NCBI GenBank assembly: GCA_903789375.1
Contig: CAIFEB010000003.1
Span: forward strand, 94,611-158,610
From: an uncultured Eggerthellaceae bacterium
GTDB taxonomy: Bacteria; Actinomycetota; Coriobacteriia; Coriobacteriales; Eggerthellaceae
Direction of reading: 5' to 3'
Length of the DNA: 64,000 bases
In this document: positions 17,798-28,294 of the stretch, one piece after another
How the letters are laid out: every line of letters begins with the position of its first letter
Position numbering within the stretch: the first letter of the stretch is position 1
Notes under the pieces: generated by a model
What the model saw: the letters and a program-made list of their open reading frames with translations, nothing else
The model's database searches: none
Told to the model about the DNA's origin: nothing
Program-made: the position numbers and the translations under genes

Positions 17798-19087
17798 CTA
17801 CTTGAAGAAGCCGTCGTAGTTGTGCATCTTCAGCTGGCTCTCAACCTTGGTCATGGTGTCCAGAGCGACGCCGATCATGATGAGGATCGACGTGCCGCCG
17901 AACGCCTGGATCAGCTCGTTGCCCGTGAAGTAGAACAGAATCGACGGGATGACCGCGATGGCCGCGATGAACAGACTGCCCGGCAACGTGATGCGCCGCA
18001 GGACGTTCTTGATGTACGTGGCCGTGGCCGAGCCCGGACGGATGCCCGGGATGAAGCCGCCCTGTTTGCGAATGGTATCCGCCGTCTCCTCGGGGTTGAA
18101 CACCATCGAGGTGTAGAAGTACGCGAAGAAGACGATCAAGCCGAGCGTCAGAAGCCAGTTGATCCAACCGGTCGACATGGCGTTCGCCGCAACGTTGAGC
18201 CAATGCACGTTGAACAGCGCCGCCAGCTGCGCCGGGAAGTAGATCAGACAGCTTGCGAAGATGATGGGGATGACGCCCGCGGCGTTCACCTTCAGCGGGA
18301 TGTACGTGGACTGACCGCCCATCATGCGACGACCCTGCATGCGCTTTGCGTAGTTCACCGGGATACGGCGCTGCGCGCGCTCGATGTAGATGATCGCCGG
18401 GATGCAGGCGAAGACCACCGCGAAGATGAGCACGGTGATGGCGATGCCCATGCCGACGTCAGCCGTCAGCGTGACCGACGAGAATATGGCGGCCGGGACG
18501 CGCGACATGATGCTGATGAAGATGATCAGCGACATGCCGTTGCCGACGCCGCGCTGGGTGATGAGCTCGCCCATCCACATGATCATACCGGTGCCCGCGA
18601 CGAGCGTGAACACGATGATGAAGCAGGTCAGAGCATAGGGCACCTGGTCGGAGAACACCACACCGTACGCGCTCGACTGGAACAGCAGCAGATAGCCGAT
18701 GGCGTTGATGAGGCCGAGTCCGAGCGTCAGGTAACGCGTCACCTGGGTGATGCGCCGACGGCCCGTCTCGCCCTCCTTCGCCCACCGACCGACGGCGGGG
18801 ATGACGCCCTGCATCAGCTGCATGATGATCGCAGCGGTGATGTAGGGCATGATGCCCAGCGAGAACACCGAGAAGCGTGACAACGCGCCGCCCGTGAACA
18901 GGTCGAGCATCGTCATCGAAGCGCCGCTGCCTTCGGACGCCATGAACGCCGTCGCAAACTCGTTGAACGGCACACCGGGCACGGGCAAATAAGCGCCGAC
19001 GCGATACAAGGCCAAAATACCGAGCGTGAAGAGAATCTTTTTCCTCAGATCAGGTACTTTGAATGCATCAACGAACGAGCTTAGCAA
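17798..19087 (-). CDS. secY: Preprotein translocase subunit SecY
   Basis: 429 aa, ten-helix channel of the Sec translocon. Family stretches: LYRVGAYLPVPGV near residues 27-39, then SALGIMPYI-like FSLGIMPYITAAIIMQL, ERAQRRIPVNYAKR, NPEETADTIRKQGGFIPGIRPG. The start appears to be TTG (19087), overlapping the rplO stop by seven bases, with AGGAAAGG upstream; no in-frame ATG gives a normal N-terminus. It closes the ribosomal cluster: adk, map and infA, which usually follow, are absent. Confidence 0.96.
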   Translation of the reverse strand: MLSSFVDAFKVPDLRKKILFTLGILALYRVGAYLPVPGVPFNEFATAFMASEGSGASMTMLDLFTGGALSRFSVFSLGIMPYITAAIIMQLMQGVIPAVGRWAKEGETGRRRITQVTRYLTLGLGLINAIGYLLLFQSSAYGVVFSDQVPYALTCFIIVFTLVAGTGMIMWMGELITQRGVGNGMSLIIFISIMSRVPAAIFSSVTLTADVGMGIAITVLIFAVVFACIPAIIYIERAQRRIPVNYAKRMQGRRMMGGQSTYIPLKVNAAGVIPIIFASCLIYFPAQLAALFNVHWLNVAANAMSTGWINWLLTLGLIVFFAYFYTSMVFNPEETADTIRKQGGFIPGIRPGSATATYIKNVLRRITLPGSLFIAAIAVIPSILFYFTGNELIQAFGGTSILIMIGVALDTMTKVESQLKMHNYDGFFK

Positions 19088-19530
19088 GGCATCTCTACCT
19101 TTCCTCCAGCTGCCTCGATCTTCTTCTGGGCAGAAGCGGAGACCTTGTCGACCTTAACCGTCAGGGCCTTGGTGATCTCACCGTCGCCGAGCACCTTCAC
19201 GAGAGCATCGGAGTGCTTGATGATGCCCTTCGCCTTCAGGCTGTCGCCGTCCACGACCTCGCCAGCCTCGAACTTCTCCTCGAGACGGCTGACGTTGACG
19301 GGGATGTACTCTACGCGGTTGGGGTTGCGGAAGCCGGGCAGCTTCGGGAGACGACGAGCCAGAGGAGTCTGGCCGCCTTCGAAGCCTGCGTTCTTGCCGC
19401 CGCCCGAGCGGGACAGCTGGCCGTTCATGCCGCGGCCGGCGGTCTTGCCCTTGCCGGAGCCGATGCCGCGTCCCACGCGCTTACGCGAATGACGAGAACC
19501 TTCGTTCGGTTTGAGATCGGTCAATTCCAT
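19081..19530 (-). CDS. rplO: 50S ribosomal protein L15
   Basis: 149 aa. N-terminal MELTDLKPNEGSRHSRKRVG followed by the Gly-rich GRGIGSGKGKTAGRG typical of bacterial L15, which binds 23S rRNA late in assembly. The frame is open upstream, but this ATG has AGGAG 8 bases away and the expected N-terminus. It is separated from rpmD by an intrinsic terminator (19645-19685), so rplO-secY probably has its own promoter in the approximately 110 bases before the start. I could not identify a convincing one. Confidence 0.97.
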   Translation of the reverse strand: MELTDLKPNEGSRHSRKRVGRGIGSGKGKTAGRGMNGQLSRSGGGKNAGFEGGQTPLARRLPKLPGFRNPNRVEYIPVNVSRLEEKFEAGEVVDGDSLKAKGIIKHSDALVKVLGDGEITKALTVKVDKVSASAQKKIEAAGGKVEMPC

Positions 19531-19644
19531 GATTGCTACTCCTTGCGATCGCATCGGGCCGCAGCGCGACCCGGGCCGGCAGCTCGCCGCCGGCAAACTT
19601 CCATTACGCTCATGCGCAAACGCACACGACATGCGGCATTCTAA

Positions 19645-19685
19645 CAAAAAACAGGGCGCAAACAGCGTGAAAGCCGTTTGCGCCC
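19645..19685 (-). terminator. Intrinsic terminator between rpmD and rplO
   Basis: A 10-bp perfect stem (19654-19663 with 19676-19685, loop 12) is followed on the minus strand by TGTTTTTTG. It starts about 43 bases after the rpmD stop and lies inside what is normally an uninterrupted spc operon. Confidence 0.8.
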
Positions 19686-19727
19686 ATAAAAAGCGCTGAT
19701 TTATCTTCAATCGAAGCTAATCAGCGA

Positions 19728-19925
19728 CTACTTGTCGAGCTCCTCGACGGTGATCAGGTGCTTGACCTTGAAGATCATGCCGCGGACCGACGGGTTGTCG
19801 ACCTGGTCGACGGTCTTGCCGATGCGGCCGAGGCCGAGCGAGCGGAGCGTCTGCTCCTGGTCATACTTGCGTCCGATAGCGCTCTTCACCTGGGTGAGGC
19901 GCAGCGTCTTCTTCGCTTCAGCCAT
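19728..19925 (-). CDS. rpmD: 50S ribosomal protein L30
   Basis: 65 aa, usual L30 size. LRLTQVKSAIGRKYDQEQTL (about 8-27) and LGLGRIGKTVDQVDNPSVRG are the family core. The ATG overlaps the last base of the rpsE stop (TAATG), so it is translationally coupled to S5. A strong terminator follows. Confidence 0.96.
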   Translation of the reverse strand: MAEAKKTLRLTQVKSAIGRKYDQEQTLRSLGLGRIGKTVDQVDNPSVRGMIFKVKHLITVEELDK

Positions 19926-20470
19926 TATTTGGCCTCCTTACGCCCATACAGGTGGTCGACGGTCACGTCGCGGCGCGATGCGACCTCGTCGGCCGTCTCC
20001 ATCGCGCGCAGGCCCTCGCCCGCCGCCTTGACGATGTTCATGGCGTTGCTGGTGCCGAGCGACTTGGTGATGACGTCGGTCACGCCGGCGAGCTCCATGA
20101 TCGCACGCACCGGACCGCCGGCCATAACGCCGGTGCCGGGCAGAGCCGGCTTGATGAGCACGCGGCCCGCGCCGAACTCGCCCATGATCTCGTGCGGCAC
20201 CGTGAAGGAGCCGGGGACCAGGCGGGACTCGACGAGCGACACCTTGAACATGTTCTTCTTGGCATCCTCGACGCCCTTGGCGATAGCGGTCGGGACTTCC
20301 TTGGACTTGCCCATGCCGATGCCCACGCGGCCCTTGCCGTCGCCGACGACGACGAGCGCGCTCAGGGACATGCGACGGCCGCCCTTCACGACTTTGGAGA
20401 CGCGGCTGATGGAAACCACGCGCTCTTCGAGCTCGGGTACCCCTGCGTCCTGCTGCTGTTTACGAGCCAT
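19925..20470 (-). CDS. rpsE: 30S ribosomal protein S5
   Basis: 181 aa, decoding-centre protein. The double-stranded RNA-binding N-terminal domain includes [20 protein letters not shown] and [17 protein letters not shown], followed by the C-terminal domain with [23 protein letters not shown] 6 bases before the ATG. Its stop overlaps the rpmD start. Normal length, nothing odd. Confidence 0.97.
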   Translation of the reverse strand: MARKQQQDAGVPELEERVVSISRVSKVVKGGRRMSLSALVVVGDGKGRVGIGMGKSKEVPTAIAKGVEDAKKNMFKVSLVESRLVPGSFTVPHEIMGEFGAGRVLIKPALPGTGVMAGGPVRAIMELAGVTDVITKSLGTSNAMNIVKAAGEGLRAMETADEVASRRDVTVDHLYGRKEAK

Positions 20471-20483
20471 GCTTTATCTCCTT

Positions 20484-20855
20484 CTAGAATTTCAGTCCCG
20501 CTTCGCGAGCGCCGTCGGCCACAGCCTTGACGCGCCCGTGATAGAGATTGCCGCCACGGTCGAAAACAACTTCCGTAACGCCGGCATCCAGAGCCTTCTT
20601 GCCGATGATCTTGCCGATCTCGGCGGCACCCTCGACGGTGCCGCTCTTCTTGCCCGTGGCCTTGAACTCCGGGCCCAGGGTGGAGACGCCGCAGATCGTG
20701 ACGCGCTTGACGTCGTCGATGACCTGCGCGTAGATGTTGTTGTTGCTGCGGGTCACGCACAGACGCGGACGAGCAGCGGTACCCGAGATCTTGCCGCGCA
20801 CGCGACGATGACGACGAGCAAGCCCGGTCTGCCTTTTCTTGACATTTCTTTGCAT
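20484..20855 (-). CDS. rplR: 50S ribosomal protein L18
   Basis: 123 aa 5S rRNA-binding protein. Basic N-terminus ([20 protein letters not shown]), then [20 protein letters not shown] and the C-terminal [20 protein letters not shown]. Starts after GAAGGG. It lies 13 bases upstream of rpsE in the canonical spc order. Confidence 0.97.
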   Translation of the reverse strand: MQRNVKKRQTGLARRHRRVRGKISGTAARPRLCVTRSNNNIYAQVIDDVKRVTICGVSTLGPEFKATGKKSGTVEGAAEIGKIIGKKALDAGVTEVVFDRGGNLYHGRVKAVADGAREAGLKF

Positions 20856-20896
20856 GATGATCCCTTCGATTCAAACAGGATGGCTGAGCGGTGAGG

Positions 20897-21439
20897 CTAT
20901 TCGCCCTTGGCTGCCTTGCCGAGCTTGCGACGGACGTACTCGCCCTCGTAGCGGATGCCCTTGCCCTTGTACGGCTCGGGCTTGCGCCACGCGCGCACCT
21001 CGGCGGCAACCTGGCCGACCTGCTCCTTGCTCGGACCGGAGACGATGATCTCGGTCTGGCTGGGAACCTCGAAGGTGATGCCCGCGGGGGGCTCGATGAT
21101 GACGGGATGCGAGAAGCCGAGCGACAGCTCCAGGTTCTTGCCCTTGAGCGCTGCGCGGTAGCCGACGCCGACCATTTCGAGCTTCTTGCTGAAGCCCTTG
21201 CTCACGCCCTCGACCATGTTGTTGATGAGGGTGCGGGTGAGGCCGTGGTACTGGTTGGACTCGCGCGTGTCGTCGGGACGCTCCACCGTGATGGTGTCGC
21301 CCTCGTGCTTGATGATCATCATTTCAGGGAAGCTGCGGGTGAGCTCGCCCTTGGGGCCCTTCACCGTCACCGTGTTTCCCTCAACCTTGGCGTCGACGCC
21401 AGCAGGAATGATGACGGGCTGTTTGCCGATACGAGACAT
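20897..21439 (-). CDS. rplF: 50S ribosomal protein L6
   Basis: 180 aa, two-domain protein near the GTPase centre. N-terminal [15 protein letters not shown] is the standard start; an open frame reaches 21505 but overlaps the rpsH coding end and lacks homology. AAGGAG 9 bases upstream. C-terminal signature [20 protein letters not shown] is intact. Confidence 0.97.
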   Translation of the reverse strand: MSRIGKQPVIIPAGVDAKVEGNTVTVKGPKGELTRSFPEMMIIKHEGDTITVERPDDTRESNQYHGLTRTLINNMVEGVSKGFSKKLEMVGVGYRAALKGKNLELSLGFSHPVIIEPPAGITFEVPSQTEIIVSGPSKEQVGQVAAEVRAWRKPEPYKGKGIRYEGEYVRRKLGKAAKGE

Positions 21440-21455
21440 AAACCTCTGCTCCTTC

Positions 21456-21854
21456 CTACCAGACGTACGCGATGACCTCGCCGCCGATGCCGAGCTTGCG
21501 GGCATCGCGGTCGGTCATAACGCCTTTGCTCGTGGAGATGATGGCCGTGCCGAGGCCGCCCAGAACGCGGGGCAGCTCGTCCTTGCCAGCGTAGATGCGC
21601 AGGCCCGGCTTGGACACGCGCTTGATGCCGCGGATGGTCTTGGCCTTCTTCGCGCCGTACTTCAGCGTGATCTCGAGGGTGGCGCGGGGCTCACCGTCGA
21701 TCACCTCGTAGGAGCGGATGTAGCCTTCCTCCTCCATGACGCGCGCGATCTCGACGAGCTTCTTGCTCGACGGCATGGATACCGTCTCCTTGCCGGCAGA
21801 GTTTGCGTTACGCACGCGCGTAAGCATATCTGCGATGGGGTCGGTCAAAGTCAT
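21456..21854 (-). CDS. rpsH: 30S ribosomal protein S8
   Basis: 132 aa. [18 protein letters not shown] is the standard N-terminus, with TAAGGAG upstream. C-terminal [20 protein letters not shown] is the S8 signature. In E. coli S8 is the spc-operon translational repressor acting at the L5 start; whether that is kept here is not visible. Confidence 0.97.
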   Translation of the reverse strand: MTLTDPIADMLTRVRNANSAGKETVSMPSSKKLVEIARVMEEEGYIRSYEVIDGEPRATLEITLKYGAKKAKTIRGIKRVSKPGLRIYAGKDELPRVLGGLGTAIISTSKGVMTDRDARKLGIGGEVIAYVW

Positions 21855-21960
21855 AGTACGTTTCTCCTTAATTCGTGATGAACCTCGTCGCATGGTTCGC
21901 AGGCGCCCGTAGCGCCTGCGCCTGTTACGAGGGCACATCCTGGGATGAGTCCGGAAGTTC

Positions 21961-22146
21961 CTACCAGGAGGACTTGGTCACGCCAGGAAGCTCGCCTTTG
22001 TTGGCCAGCTCGCGCAGGCACACGCGGCACAGACCGAACTTGCGATAGTACGCGCGCGGACGTCCGCAACGCACGCAGCGATTGTGCTGACGCGTCGAGA
22101 ACTTCGGCTCGCGCTTCGCCTTGGCGATCATCGATTTCTTAGCCAT
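21961..22146 (-). CDS. rpsN: 30S ribosomal protein S14, zinc-binding (type Z)
   Basis: 61 aa short form. Two CXXC pairs, CVRCG and CRVC, bind zinc and define type Z, unlike the longer Cys-free form of about 100 aa. [20 protein letters not shown] and [16 protein letters not shown] match the family. It is in the canonical rplE-rpsN-rpsH position. AAGGAAATGC precedes the ATG. Confidence 0.97.
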   Translation of the reverse strand: MAKKSMIAKAKREPKFSTRQHNRCVRCGRPRAYYRKFGLCRVCLRELANKGELPGVTKSSW

Positions 22147-22207
22147 GCATTTCCTTCTTTCCTCAAGCCGGTCGCAGACGCGACCGGCCAGATGAACCGT
22201 GATATGG

Positions 22208-22753
<546 letters not shown>

Positions 22754-22877
22754 GGTCTCAAAGTTCCTTTCCGATGATTTGAACACAGGATTTCCGACCC
22801 TGCGTCCCCGCCTATCGCGGGGTCATACTCCAAACGCGCCGGCCCGCAAGCGAGCGCGGCGCGTCCGTGACGCGACG

Positions 22878-23198
22878 TTAGTCGATGTCCTTGCCGCACT
22901 TCTTGCAGACGCGGACCTTCGTGCCGTCCTCCTTGAAACGGAAGCCGACGCGGGTGGCCTGCTTGCAGCTCGGGCACACGAGCATCACGTTGGAGACGTG
23001 CAGAGGAGCCTCCATGGAAACGATGCCGCCCTGCGGGTTCGCCTGCGTGGGGTGCTGGGCCTTCTTGACCATGTTCACCTTTTCCACGACAACGCGCTCG
23101 CGCTGCGGGATGGCGCGGATGACCTCGCCTTCCTTGCCCTTGTCCTTACCGGCAATGACCTTGACGCGGTCGCCCTTCTTGATTTTCATACCAGACAT
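22878..23198 (-). CDS. rplX: 50S ribosomal protein L24 with zinc ribbon
   Basis: 106 aa assembly-initiator protein. KOW motif [20 protein letters not shown] at the N-terminus. The C-terminal half carries two Cys pairs, CPSC and CKKC, that form a zinc ribbon kept only in some L24 proteins. GAGGAGG 8 bases before the first ATG. The gap to rplE is about 124 bases, larger than the other gaps in the cluster. Confidence 0.95.
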   Translation of the reverse strand: MSGMKIKKGDRVKVIAGKDKGKEGEVIRAIPQRERVVVEKVNMVKKAQHPTQANPQGGIVSMEAPLHVSNVMLVCPSCKQATRVGFRFKEDGTKVRVCKKCGKDID

Positions 23199-23213
23199 CT
23201 ATGCGCACCTCCT

Positions 23214-23582
23214 CTACAGCGTTTCCGGTGCCAGCGACACGATCTTCATGTACTTCTTGTCGCGCAGTTCGCGGGCGACGGGCCCGAAGATGCGCGTGCC
23301 GCGCGGCGTGCCATCGTCGTTGATCAGAACGGCTGCGTTCTGATCGAACTTGATGTAGCTGCCGTCGTTGCGGCGGACTTCCTTCTTGACGCGAACGACG
23401 ACGCAGCGAACCACATCGCCCTTCTTCACGGCCGCATTCGGGATAGCCTCCTTGACCGCGCAGATGATGACATCGCCCAGGCCCGCGTAGCGACGGCGAG
23501 AGCCGCCCAGAACCTTGATGCACTGCACCTTACGCGCGCCGGAGTTATCGGCGACCGTCAGCATGGTTTGCATCTGAATCAT
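23214..23582 (-). CDS. rplN: 50S ribosomal protein L14
   Basis: 122 aa, universal. [20 protein letters not shown] and [20 protein letters not shown] are the L14 signatures; the C-terminal [21 protein letters not shown] is intact. Weak ribosome-binding site (TAAGGT). Spacing to rplX is 15 bases. Confidence 0.97.
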   Translation of the reverse strand: MIQMQTMLTVADNSGARKVQCIKVLGGSRRRYAGLGDVIICAVKEAIPNAAVKKGDVVRCVVVRVKKEVRRNDGSYIKFDQNAAVLINDDGTPRGTRIFGPVARELRDKKYMKIVSLAPETL

Positions 23583-23631
23583 TGCTTTACCTTAACTTTC
23601 GTAATCGAGGAGCATGCAGTGACGCGAACGC

Positions 23632-23892
23632 CTACTTGGCCTTCTCGACGATCTCGACCAGACGCCAGCGCTTCATCTTGGAGAGCGGACGCGTCTCCAT
23701 GATCTGGACGGTGTCGCCGATGTGGGCTTCGTTGTTCTCGTCATGCGCATGCAGCTTCTTGGTGCTGGTGATCATCTTGCCGTACACCGGATGCGGCTTG
23801 CGCTCCTTGATCTCCACGACGATGGTCTTGTCGTTGACGTCGCTTACGACGACGCCCTGACGGACCTTGCGCAGATTGCGTTCTTCAGCCAT
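23632..23892 (-). CDS. rpsQ: 30S ribosomal protein S17
   Basis: 86 aa OB-fold protein binding 16S rRNA early in assembly. [20 protein letters not shown] and the block [20 protein letters not shown] are family hallmarks. GAGGAAGG lies 10 bases before the ATG. Sits between rpmC and rplN as expected. Confidence 0.96.
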   Translation of the reverse strand: MAEERNLRKVRQGVVVSDVNDKTIVVEIKERKPHPVYGKMITSTKKLHAHDENNEAHIGDTVQIMETRPLSKMKRWRLVEIVEKAK

Positions 23893-23917
23893 GTATACCG
23901 AACCTTCCTCGGGGCCT

Positions 23918-24118
23918 CTAGTCGAGGGCCTTCAGCTCGCGCGCGCGCATCTCGGTCTGGATGCGGGCGATATCCTTCTTCACCTGACCGAGGCGTGCGG
24001 TGTTGTCGAGCTGGCTGGTAGCCATCTGAAAACGCAAGTTGAACAGCTCAGCGCGCGCCTCTTTGAGCTTAGCCTGCAAATCTTCGGCGGAAAGCTCGCG
24101 AATCTCTGCTGGTTTCAT
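23918..24118 (-). CDS. rpmC: 50S ribosomal protein L29
   Basis: 66 aa two-helix protein next to L23 at the exit tunnel. [20 protein letters not shown] and [20 protein letters not shown] are typical. The ATG follows the rplP TAA stop directly, indicating coupling. Confidence 0.96.
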   Translation of the reverse strand: MKPAEIRELSAEDLQAKLKEARAELFNLRFQMATSQLDNTARLGQVKKDIARIQTEMRARELKALD

Positions 24119-24543
<425 letters not shown>

Positions 24544-24544
<1 letters not shown>

Positions 24545-25275
24545 TACTTGTTCCCCCTTTCGTTGCGATCGCCGCGATCATTGCGATTGTTGCGACGGGA
24601 ACGATTCTGACGGGAGGTACCCTCCAGAGCCGGCTGCGGAGCCTTCTGGCCGGGGAGCACTTCGCCGTGGTAGATCCACACCTGCACGCCGATGGAGCCC
24701 ATCTGCGTGGAAGCGGTCGCGAAGCCGTAGTCGATCTTCGCGCGGAGCGTGTGCAGAGGCACGCGGCCTTCGCGGTACCACTCGCGACGGCACATCTCGG
24801 CGCCGCCCAGACGGCCGGAGCACTGGATGCGGATGCCCTTCGCGCCGCTCTTGCGGGCGGACTGGACGGCCTTGCGCATCGCGCGGCGGAAGGCGACACG
24901 GCCTTCGAGCTGCTCGGCGACGGACTGGGCAACCAGGTTGGCGTCGAGCTCGGGACGCTTGACCTCGACGACTTCCACCTGGATGGAGCCGTTGGCGATC
25001 TTCTCGAGCTTCTTGCGGAGAGCGTCGATCTCAGCGCCCTTCTTGCCGATCACGACGCCCGGACGGGCGGACGTGATGATGATCTTGATCTTGTCGCCGG
25101 CGCGCTCGATTTCGACGCGCGAGACGGCGGCGCGCTTGAGCTCCTTCTCCAGGAACTTGCGGATGGCCAAATCGTTTTCCAGATTCGACGCGTAGTCCTT
25201 GTCCGCATACCAACGGCTGCGCCAATCCTCGGTGATGCCGAGACGGAAACCGGTCGGGCTGACTTTCTGACCCAT
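24544..25275 (-). CDS. rpsC: 30S ribosomal protein S3
   Basis: 243 aa, mRNA entry-channel protein. [20 protein letters not shown] start; KH domain with [15 protein letters not shown]-terminal domain [20 protein letters not shown] and [20 protein letters not shown]. The last about 25 residues are an Asn/Arg/Asp-rich tail ending NERGNK, beyond the folded domain. GGAGG lies 12 bases upstream of the ATG, rather far. Confidence 0.96.
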
Positions 25276-25281
25276 AAGGCT

Positions 25282-25623
25282 TTATGCCTCCTCTCGCGTA
25301 GCAACGATAATCGTGATGTGGCTCGTGCGCTTGTTGATGCGGGCAGCCGAGCCCTTGGCGCGAGCGCGGATGCGCTTCATCGTGGGGCCCTCGTCGACGT
25401 ACGCCGTCTTGACGTACAGGGACTCGGGAGCCACGTGATGCTGGTCCTCCGCATTGGCGACCGCCGAGTTGAGAACCTTCTCAACGGTCTCTGCGACACC
25501 ACGGTTCGTGAACGCGAGGATCTCGCGAGCCTGCAGCACGGACTTGCCGCGGACGAGATCGACGACGACGCGTGCCTTACGGGGCGAAACGCGCACATAA
25601 CGTGCGATTGCTCTAGCTTCCAT
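25282..25623 (-). CDS. rplV: 50S ribosomal protein L22
   Basis: 113 aa lining the exit tunnel. [20 protein letters not shown] at the start; the beta-hairpin region ends in [19 protein letters not shown] with [14 protein letters not shown] [21 protein letters not shown] precedes the ATG. No deletion in the hairpin that would suggest macrolide resistance is evident. Confidence 0.97.
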   Translation of the reverse strand: MEARAIARYVRVSPRKARVVVDLVRGKSVLQAREILAFTNRGVAETVEKVLNSAVANAEDQHHVAPESLYVKTAYVDEGPTMKRIRARAKGSAARINKRTSHITIIVATREEA

Positions 25624-25635
25624 TGTTCACCCCTT

Positions 25636-25905
25636 CTATTTGACTTTGTCGGCGTTGTGCCCGCGGAACGTGCGGGTCGGGGCGAACTCGCCCAGCTTGT
25701 GGCCGACCATGGACTCGGTGATGTAAACGGGCACGTGCTTGCGTCCGTCGTGGACGGCGATGGTGTGGCCGACCATTTCGGGGAAGATGGTGCTCGCACG
25801 CGACCAGGTCTTGATGACGTTCTTTTCGCCGGAAGCGTTCATGGCCTCGATACGGCTCAGCAGACGCGGCTCGACGAAAGGTCCCTTTTTCAAACTTCTG
25901 CTCAT
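25636..25905 (-). CDS. rpsS: 30S ribosomal protein S19
   Basis: 89 aa. [20 protein letters not shown] is the standard N-terminus; the ATG at 25905 has AAAGGAG five bases upstream, better than the one five codons earlier. C-terminal [17 protein letters not shown] is complete. Binds 16S rRNA head with S13. Confidence 0.97.
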   Translation of the reverse strand: MSRSLKKGPFVEPRLLSRIEAMNASGEKNVIKTWSRASTIFPEMVGHTIAVHDGRKHVPVYITESMVGHKLGEFAPTRTFRGHNADKVK

Positions 25906-25926
25906 AGCTACTCCTTTCATCTCTCG

Positions 25927-26757
25927 CTACTTCTTGCGCCGACGGATGATCAGCTTGCTCGACGGCTTCTTCGGGTTGCGGGTGCGATGGCCCTTGGTCG
26001 GCTTGCCCCACGGGGAAACGGGATGACGTCCCGAAGACTTGTTCTTGCCTTCGCCGCCGCCGTGCGGGTGGTCGACCGGGTTCATGACCGTGCCGCGGAC
26101 CGTCGGGCGAATGCCCAGCCAGCGGTTGCGGCCGGCCTTGCCGATCTTGATGTTGGCATGCTCAGCGTTGCCGACCTCGCCGATCGTGGCACGGCAGGTG
26201 AGCAGCACGCGGCGCATCTCCGAAGACGGCATGCGCAGGATGGCGTACTTGCCCTCCTTGCCCATCAGCTGGATGCTGGTGCCGGCCGAACGGGCGAGCG
26301 CGGCGCCCTTGCCGGGCTGCAGCTCGACGGCGTGAACCAGCGTGCCGACGGGGATGTTGGCCAGCGGCAGCGCGTTGCCGGGCTTGATGTCGGCCTCGGG
26401 ACCGCTCACCACGACGTCGCCGACATGCAGGCCCTTCGGGTGAAGGATGTAGCGCTTCTCGCCATCGACGTAGTGAAGCAGCGCGATGCGGGCCGTGCGG
26501 TTCGGGTCGTACTCGATCGTCGCAACCTTGGCGGGCACGCCGTCCTTGTTGCGCTTGAAGTCGATCACGCGGTAGCGGCGCTTGACTCCGCCGCCCTGAT
26601 GGCGCGTCGTGATGCGGCCGTTGTTGTTGCGGCCGGCCTTCTTGTGCAGCGGCGCAATCAGCGACTTCTCCGGCTTGTTCGTGGTGATCTCCGCGAAATC
26701 GGAGACCATCTGGAAGCGGCGGCCGGGGCTGGTCGGCTTGTATTGCTTGACTCCCAT
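25927..26757 (-). CDS. rplB: 50S ribosomal protein L2
   Basis: 276 aa, peptidyl-transferase-proximal protein. [20 protein letters not shown] start; the C-terminal block [20 protein letters not shown] holds the conserved His of the PTC-facing loop. The ATG at 26757 has AAAGGA six bases away; an ATG two codons earlier has none. It heads a new transcription unit here: L23, normally directly upstream, ends 3.4 kb away. Confidence 0.97.
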   Translation of the reverse strand: MGVKQYKPTSPGRRFQMVSDFAEITTNKPEKSLIAPLHKKAGRNNNGRITTRHQGGGVKRRYRVIDFKRNKDGVPAKVATIEYDPNRTARIALLHYVDGEKRYILHPKGLHVGDVVVSGPEADIKPGNALPLANIPVGTLVHAVELQPGKGAALARSAGTSIQLMGKEGKYAILRMPSSEMRRVLLTCRATIGEVGNAEHANIKIGKAGRNRWLGIRPTVRGTVMNPVDHPHGGGEGKNKSSGRHPVSPWGKPTKGHRTRNPKKPSSKLIIRRRKK

Positions 26758-27085
26758 GCTCATTCCTTTCCATGGTTCCGCAAGAACGGAACCGGACAAC
26801 TTCGAGCCTTTGCTCGCACGCCTCGTCGTACACCAAAGGCTCCCTACCAGGTGAATGAAGCGATTGCCCCGACAGGCGAGGAGGCGCGCTGCCGTTGACT
26901 CCGTTTCATCCACGCGCCCGGGTGTATCCATCGATAACCAGACGCAGAGATGAATTATATGCGCGCGCAGGGGCCGGCGCAAGCGGACAGGGCAATCTCA
27001 CAACCTGCCCACAACCGCGCCACCTGCGGCGATGATTGATTGGAATGGGGGGTGAGCCAAGGGCGCGGCAGGACGCGAAAGCGCC
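26758..27085. other. rplB leader and promoter region
   Basis: 328 bases between the lipid kinase stop and rplB. Contains a strong promoter (26954-26982), then about 190 bases of untranslated leader with a 9-bp stem (26804-26812 with 26834-26842) and a GGTTCCG/CGGAACC hairpin just upstream of the ribosome-binding site. No gene. Confidence 0.6.
26954..26982 (-). promoter_or_regulatory. Promoter of the rplB-to-rpmD unit
   Basis: On the minus strand: TTGCGC (-35, 26982-26977), a 17-base spacer, and a perfect TATAAT (-10, 26959-26954). Transcription would start near 26947. Confidence 0.75.
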
Positions 27086-28045
27086 CTACCCCCGCGCCGT
27101 TCCGGCGCAGAGCACGCGCAGAGCGGCCGGTTCGATGCCGATCTCGAAGCGCGTGCCGCGGATGCGCTCGCCGTCGACCTGAGCCGGAGGCTCCTCGTCG
27201 AACTCGAGTACGACACGACGCGCCCGGCGCAGCGTGATGTAGGGATTCCCCACGTGGTGGCCGTCCTTGGCGCTCAGGAACACGAACGCCGTGCGGGCGA
27301 GCCCCACGGGCGCCTTCGCCCAGCACAGGTCGAGCAGACCGTCGGTCGGGTCGGCGTCGGGGCAGATGGCGAAGCCGCCGCCGTACGTGCGACCGATCTG
27401 CACGGCGAACAGCAGAACGCACCGGCGCTCGGGCGCCGAACCGTCGACGGAGAGCGCGACCATGCGCGGCGTGCGATGGTGCAGCATCTGGTCGAAGCCG
27501 CTGGCCATGTACAGCGGCGTTCCGGTCTTGCCGGTGCGCACCCGCCGCTCGACGGTGTCGAGCGCGATGGCGGCGTCCATGCCGAACGACAGCGTCTCGC
27601 AGAAGCGCTCGCCGTTGCACGTGCCAATATCGAACGTGCGTTCGCTCATGTTGTTGAGTTGGCCGAGCGCCTGCTCAGGGTCGAGCGCCATGCCGAGCGT
27701 CCGGGCGAAGTCGTTGCCCGATCCGCACGGGACGAGCGCGAACGCCGGGCGCACGGCGGCGTCGAGGCCCATGAGCCCGCCGACGATCTCGTGGGCGATG
27801 CCGTCGCCGCCGAGCGCGACGACCGTGTCGAACGTGGCGGCGCTGCGGGCAATCGCGATCCCATCCCCCGCGGCCCGCGTGCGGCGTACCTCGACGGAGC
27901 GCGTCGTGTCGCACGCGGAGAGCGCTGCGAACGCGCGCGATTCGAGCGCCCGCGCGCGGCCGCTGTTCGCCGTCGGATTCACTACCAGAAGCACGCTTCC
28001 GAGCCGCGCCGCCACCTGGGGACGTCCCTGTTCCGCTTCCGCCAT
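27086..28045 (-). CDS. Diacylglycerol/lipid kinase (DgkB/YegS family)
   Basis: 319 aa soluble ATP-dependent lipid kinase, probably recycling diacylglycerol to phosphatidic acid. Motifs VNPTANSGR (22-30), GGDGIAHEIVGGL (79-91) and PCGSGNDFAR (106-115) are the diacylglycerol-kinase catalytic-domain blocks. The frame is open upstream, but the ATG at 28045 has GAAGGAG 8 bases away and places the core correctly. It lies alone between the tig terminator and the rplB promoter, in the middle of the ribosomal cluster. Exact lipid substrate is not determinable. Confidence 0.9.
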   Translation of the reverse strand: MAEAEQGRPQVAARLGSVLLVVNPTANSGRARALESRAFAALSACDTTRSVEVRRTRAAGDGIAIARSAATFDTVVALGGDGIAHEIVGGLMGLDAAVRPAFALVPCGSGNDFARTLGMALDPEQALGQLNNMSERTFDIGTCNGERFCETLSFGMDAAIALDTVERRVRTGKTGTPLYMASGFDQMLHHRTPRMVALSVDGSAPERRCVLLFAVQIGRTYGGGFAICPDADPTDGLLDLCWAKAPVGLARTAFVFLSAKDGHHVGNPYITLRRARRVVLEFDEEPPAQVDGERIRGTRFEIGIEPAALRVLCAGTARG

Positions 28046-28157
28046 CTCACGCGCTCCTTCAATCGCCGCCGTCCGTACCGCCGTCTTCTCTCCCACGATT
28101 GCACAGCCCCGCTCCCAAACACAGTCGTCGGCAGCCACGCGGGCGTGCTCACCATCC

Positions 28158-28208
28158 AAAAAACAAAGCGAGCCGGAACAGGCGCCCTCTCGGCACCCGC
28201 TCCGGCTC
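28158..28208 (-). terminator. Terminator after tig
   Basis: An 8-bp stem (28170-28177 with 28201-28208) plus additional inner pairing is followed on the minus strand by GCTTTGTTTTTTGG. It lies about 87 bases after the tig stop. Confidence 0.75.
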
Positions 28209-28294
28209 CCCTGTCGCCTCCCGTTCACCGGCGCTGCCCTGCCCTGCGGGCGCGCCTGGCGCAGCACCGCAGAACCGGGCGCTCCCCGGCAGGT

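Noticed and set aside
24667..26898. Long plus-strand open frame opposite rpsC to rplB
   Set aside because: Shadow of ribosomal genes whose identity is certain.
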